Source: Aalborgiella sp043769295
GTDB lineage: Bacteria > Pseudomonadota > Gammaproteobacteria > Burkholderiales > Burkholderiaceae_C
Direction of reading: 5' to 3'
DNA: 33,651 nt
Assembly: GCA_043769295.1 (NCBI GenBank)
Contig: JAYVJL010000052.1
Location: 1 to 33,651 of the forward strand
A program made the position numbers and the translations under genes. Positions within the stretch are counted from its first letter, which is position 1, and every line of letters begins with the position of its first letter. This document shows positions 31,933-33,651 of the stretch, piece by piece. The notes beneath the pieces are model-generated. The model did no database searches. It was not told where the DNA came from and saw nothing but the letters and a program-made list of their open reading frames with translations.

Positions 31933-32525
31933 TTGCAACAGATTCCAAACTATGGAGACAACCGAACCCTTGCTTTCTGCGCGTTCTGCGGTGGCACGAC
32001 GGATACACGAGATCACTGTCCTTCAAAAGTTTTTCTCGATGAACCATACCCTACGAATCTTCCATGGGTTCCTGCATGTCGCGTTTGCAACACAGGATTC
32101 TCAAATCGAAGCCTAAACTGAGAAACTTGTTTCAAGAGGCATGCTCCGAGAGCTTGGGCAAGACAACTTTCACGATACAGACAGATCGCGTTACTTCTGT
32201 GCTCACCAAACTCGCGCAAGGACATGCGCTATACGAACTTCATGAAACGTGTATTCGAGCGCCCGATCAATTCGAGTTTGCACCACTTGATCAGTTGAGC
32301 CAACAACAACGAGAGCGTTTCGAAAAACCGGCAGCCTCTGCGGTATGGCCCGAAGTTGGCAGTCGTGCGATGCAACGACTTGTGGTTGCAAATGAGTTTG
32401 TATCGCCTCCAGCATGGCTCGAAGTCCAACATGATCGCTATCGGTTTTTTGCATCTCTAGGTGAAGGCATTGAAATTCGCATCGTCATTAACGAGTATCT
32501 CGCTTGCTTTGCTCAGTGGCAATAA
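31933..32525 (+). pseudogene. Broken HNH/CxxC-type nuclease-like gene
   Basis: The first frame (31933-32121, TTG start) encodes CAFCGG, TRDHCPSKVF and WVPACRVCNTGFS: two CxxC pairs around a DHxPSK element, as in small HNH-endonuclease-like proteins. It then stops. The other frame, from about 32109 to 32525, continues with LRNLFQEACSES, FTIQTDRVTSVLTKLAQGHALYEL and a conserved-looking end. Intact relatives are recalled to have roughly 30-40 more residues between the CNxGFS box and the second part, so a deletion with frame loss at about 32100-32110 is likely. Two separate small proteins are possible but less likely. The flanking family 1 repeats are noted separately. Confidence 0.6.
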
Positions 32526-32570
32526 ACACTTGCTAAGGGCCAGGAAGTGGTTTTTCCAAAAAAATGAGCT

Positions 32571-32638
32571 AAATACACTTAATTTAAGCATCTAGCCGGC
32601 ATATTTATTGCCTAAGCAGCTATCTTATTTATAGCAAA
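32571..32638 (-). repeat. Dispersed repeat, family 1, copy before the antitoxin stop
   Basis: The minus strand reads TTGCTATAAATAAGATAGC, then GGCAATAAATATGCCGGC and TAGATGCTTAAATTAAG. It is one of the best conserved copies and ends 2 bases from the antitoxin stop codon. With the copy at 31829-31887 it flanks the broken HNH-type gene in the same orientation. Confidence 0.85.
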
Positions 32639-32639
32639 C

Positions 32640-32987
32640 TCACGCAACAATCGCCTCTAACCCTCGCTTTTCAATAAGCTGCAAGAGTTTAGCTGCCGCA
32701 CCGCTTGGGTGCTTTCCAGAGCTGGGCGACTCCCATTTTTGAACGGCAGAGACGCTGACGTTCAAAAATGAAGCAAATACGGATTGACTGACTTTTGCTT
32801 TTTCAACCCTGATTGACATCACGTTTTCAGATGAATATACAGGCGGGGTTTCGCAGATGAGCTTCATTTTGGCCATGTCTTGCTTGGAGATCAGATCATG
32901 CCCTTGCAAAGCTTGCGCCATTTCCAGCATTTCACCAAGAATGCGGCTGTCTTCGGTTGTTGTTCCAGTTGTCTTTTTATTTGACAT
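32640..32987 (-). CDS. XRE-family antitoxin / transcriptional regulator
   Basis: This is a 115-residue protein. The C-terminal half is a helix-turn-helix of the XRE type (VSQSVFASFLNVSVSAVQKWES, then GAAAKLLQLIEKRG), like HigA/NadS antitoxins. The N-terminal half is charged and likely binds the toxin. The start overlaps the toxin 3' end by 11 bases, so the two are translated together. Antitoxins of this type usually repress their own promoter; the palindrome at 33368-33396 is the candidate site. Confidence 0.83.
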   Translation of the reverse strand: MSNKKTTGTTTEDSRILGEMLEMAQALQGHDLISKQDMAKMKLICETPPVYSSENVMSIRVEKAKVSQSVFASFLNVSVSAVQKWESPSSGKHPSGAAAKLLQLIEKRGLEAIVA

Positions 32988-33354
32988 GACAAATCTCCTT
33001 CAGTATTTCGTTGGCGACCAGCTCATCAAGCTTTGCTGAATTAGCGCTTTCAAGCGCTTGCGCAATAATTTTTGCAGCACTCACCTCTTTGTCCGAAAAG
33101 TCAGTTCCGGGGGCATTTTTTTCACGTCCAGCCAGGAAGTAAATCGCATCTTTATGCTTTTTTGCAACCAAGGTGCGCGTTGAGCCACTTTTACCTTGCC
33201 CCGCAATCGGTACGCGTTTTTTACAAATACCACCGCCCAGATCAGCTTCAAAAAGCCCTTGCTCAATTTCGCGTGCAGCCTGGCATAACAAAACATCGCT
33301 AACAACCTTTCGTGCCCAACGGTCAAAAGTTTTGGTTTTAAAGACTCTTTTCAT
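32977..33354 (-). CDS. RelE/HigB-type toxin (COG4737-like)
   Basis: This is a 125-residue basic protein. It opens MKRVFKTKTFDRWARK and contains IAGQGKSGSTRTLVAKKHKDAIYFLAG, the central strand pattern of the RelE-like family PF06296, followed by a helical C-terminus. Such toxins cut mRNA at the ribosome; the activity is inferred from the family only. The ATG at 33354 was chosen because the conserved start lies there; the frame stays open upstream to 33588 but that stretch overlaps the promoter and the CIRCE element. Toxin before antitoxin is the HigBA order. Confidence 0.8.
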   Translation of the reverse strand: MKRVFKTKTFDRWARKVVSDVLLCQAAREIEQGLFEADLGGGICKKRVPIAGQGKSGSTRTLVAKKHKDAIYFLAGREKNAPGTDFSDKEVSAAKIIAQALESANSAKLDELVANEILKEICHVK

Positions 33355-33360
33355 TGCCCA

Positions 33361-33389
33361 ATTGTATGTCGCTATAGCACATAGTGCAA
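33361..33389 (-). promoter_or_regulatory. Toxin-antitoxin promoter, possibly leaderless
   Basis: On the minus strand TTGCAC (33389-33384) and TACAAT (33366-33361) are spaced 17 bases apart. The predicted start falls at about 33354, the first base of the toxin ATG, and no Shine-Dalgarno sequence precedes it. A leaderless transcript is therefore predicted. Confidence 0.5.
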
Positions 33390-33396
33390 TAGCGAC
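33368..33396. promoter_or_regulatory. Toxin-antitoxin operator palindrome
   Basis: Outer arms GTCGCTAT and ATAGCGAC are perfect, with inner arms GCAC and GTGC. The 29-bp inverted repeat spans the -35 and spacer of the promoter, a typical site for antitoxin autoregulation. Confidence 0.6.
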
Positions 33397-33419
33397 TGGC
33401 TTCTTTATCGTTCTAGAGC

Positions 33420-33447
33420 TTGAAAAAGTCGCAAAAGCCCTTATCAT
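33420..33447 (+). promoter_or_regulatory. groES promoter
   Basis: TTGAAA (33420-33425), a 16-base spacer and TATCAT (33442-33447) form a sigma-70-type promoter. CTTGAAA with CCCTTAT is also a loose sigma-32 match. The start would fall within the CIRCE element. Confidence 0.55.
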
Positions 33448-33473
33448 TAGCACTCGTAGCATCTGAGTGCTAA
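33447..33473. promoter_or_regulatory. CIRCE element (HrcA operator)
   Basis: TTAGCACTC-N9-GAGTGCTAA is a perfect match to the CIRCE consensus, with the spacer GTAGCATCT. HrcA bound here represses groES-groEL; heat inactivates HrcA. It overlaps the predicted transcript start 117 bases before the groES ATG. Confidence 0.95.
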
Positions 33474-33521
33474 CAAGTCCTTTTGGGCAGCTATTCAGAC
33501 CGCTCGTATTAACTTTCGCGG

Positions 33522-33540
33522 CCTTGGTTCTATGCCAAGG
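33522..33540 (+). other. Hairpin in the groES 5' leader
   Basis: CCTTGG and CCAAGG form a 6-bp stem with a 7-base loop in the leader, about 50 bases before the ATG. A role in message stability or temperature response is possible but not supported further. Confidence 0.35.
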
Positions 33541-33589
33541 CAGCATAGTTTGATTTTCTCTAACCCATTGTTTTATATAAGGAAACACA

Positions 33590-33651
33590 ATGAAACTTCG
33601 TCCATTGCACGACCGCGTGATTGTTAAACGCGTTGAAAACGAGACAAAAAC
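33590..33651 (+). CDS. groES: Co-chaperonin GroES (5' end only)
   Basis: GroES caps the GroEL folding chamber. Only the first 20 or so codons are in the window: MKLRPLHDRVIVKRVENETK, the standard N-terminus. A ribosome-binding site AAGGAAAC precedes the ATG. The CIRCE element and promoter upstream confirm the identification. groEL would be expected to follow outside the window. Confidence 0.96.
   Translation, partial: MKLRPLHDRVIVKRVENETK

Noticed and set aside
33355..33588. N-terminal extension of the toxin frame to 33588
   Set aside because: It would run through the groES leader, the CIRCE element and the toxin-antitoxin operator; the family start lies at 33354.
1..33651. CRISPR arrays, tRNA or rRNA genes, integrases
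   Set aside because: No regularly spaced direct repeats, cloverleaf-like segments or integrase motifs were recognised by eye on either strand; a tRNAscan or CRISPR search was not possible.

Overview
The window looks like chromosome of a Comamonadaceae-type betaproteobacterium (Rhodoferax/Polaromonas-like). This is inferred from protein recognition, the gene set, and two families of short dispersed repeats that sit inside housekeeping genes. No rRNA, tRNA or CRISPR array was recognised, and the taxonomic call has no database search behind it.

Left flank (1-4897), GC-rich core genes: recJ (minus, runs off the left edge), an RpfE-like protein (minus), then lolC-lolD (plus).

Centre (4941-22862), an approximately 18 kb aryl-polyene (xanthomonadin/APE)-type type II polyketide/fatty-acid cluster, visibly lower in GC. 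It has three convergent/divergent transcription units plus one gene. (i) Minus, 10258 to 4941: FAD-dependent halogenase-like oxidoreductase, PlsC-type acyltransferase, ACP, ketosynthase, FabZ-like dehydratase, PAP2 phosphatase. (ii) Plus, 10450 to 17649: MMPL exporter, polysaccharide deacetylase, methyltransferase, ketosynthase, chain-length factor, ApeP-like dehydratase, FabG-like reductase. (iii) Minus, 21904 to 17657: ACP, COG4648 membrane protein, AMP-ligase, ApeI-like dehydratase, LpxL-like acyltransferase, LolA-like carrier. A GT2 glycosyltransferase (22080-22862, plus) is divergent from (iii). Together these suggest a starter activated by the AMP-ligase, elongation to a polyene on ACPs, tailoring by the flavoenzyme, methyltransferase and deacetylase, attachment to a (glyco)lipid, and export to the outer membrane by the MMPL and LolA-like proteins. 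The divergent region 10259-10449 holds a perfect FNR/ANR box and a 13-bp palindrome placed between a -35 and a -10. The second divergent region (21905-22079) holds a 16-bp palindrome.

Right flank (22872-33651): an eroded DUF58/vWA locus, an RluF-like S4 protein coupled to serS, a methyltransferase, ispH-fkpB, radC, serC-serA, a broken HNH-type gene, a RelE/XRE toxin-antitoxin pair with an operator, and the CIRCE-controlled start of groES. Six copies of a roughly 45-65 bp repeat occur in the two flanks. Four lie in coding sequence (RecJ interior, RpfE-like C-terminus, SerS interior, IspH N-terminus). None was seen in the polyene cluster, which supports later acquisition of the cluster.
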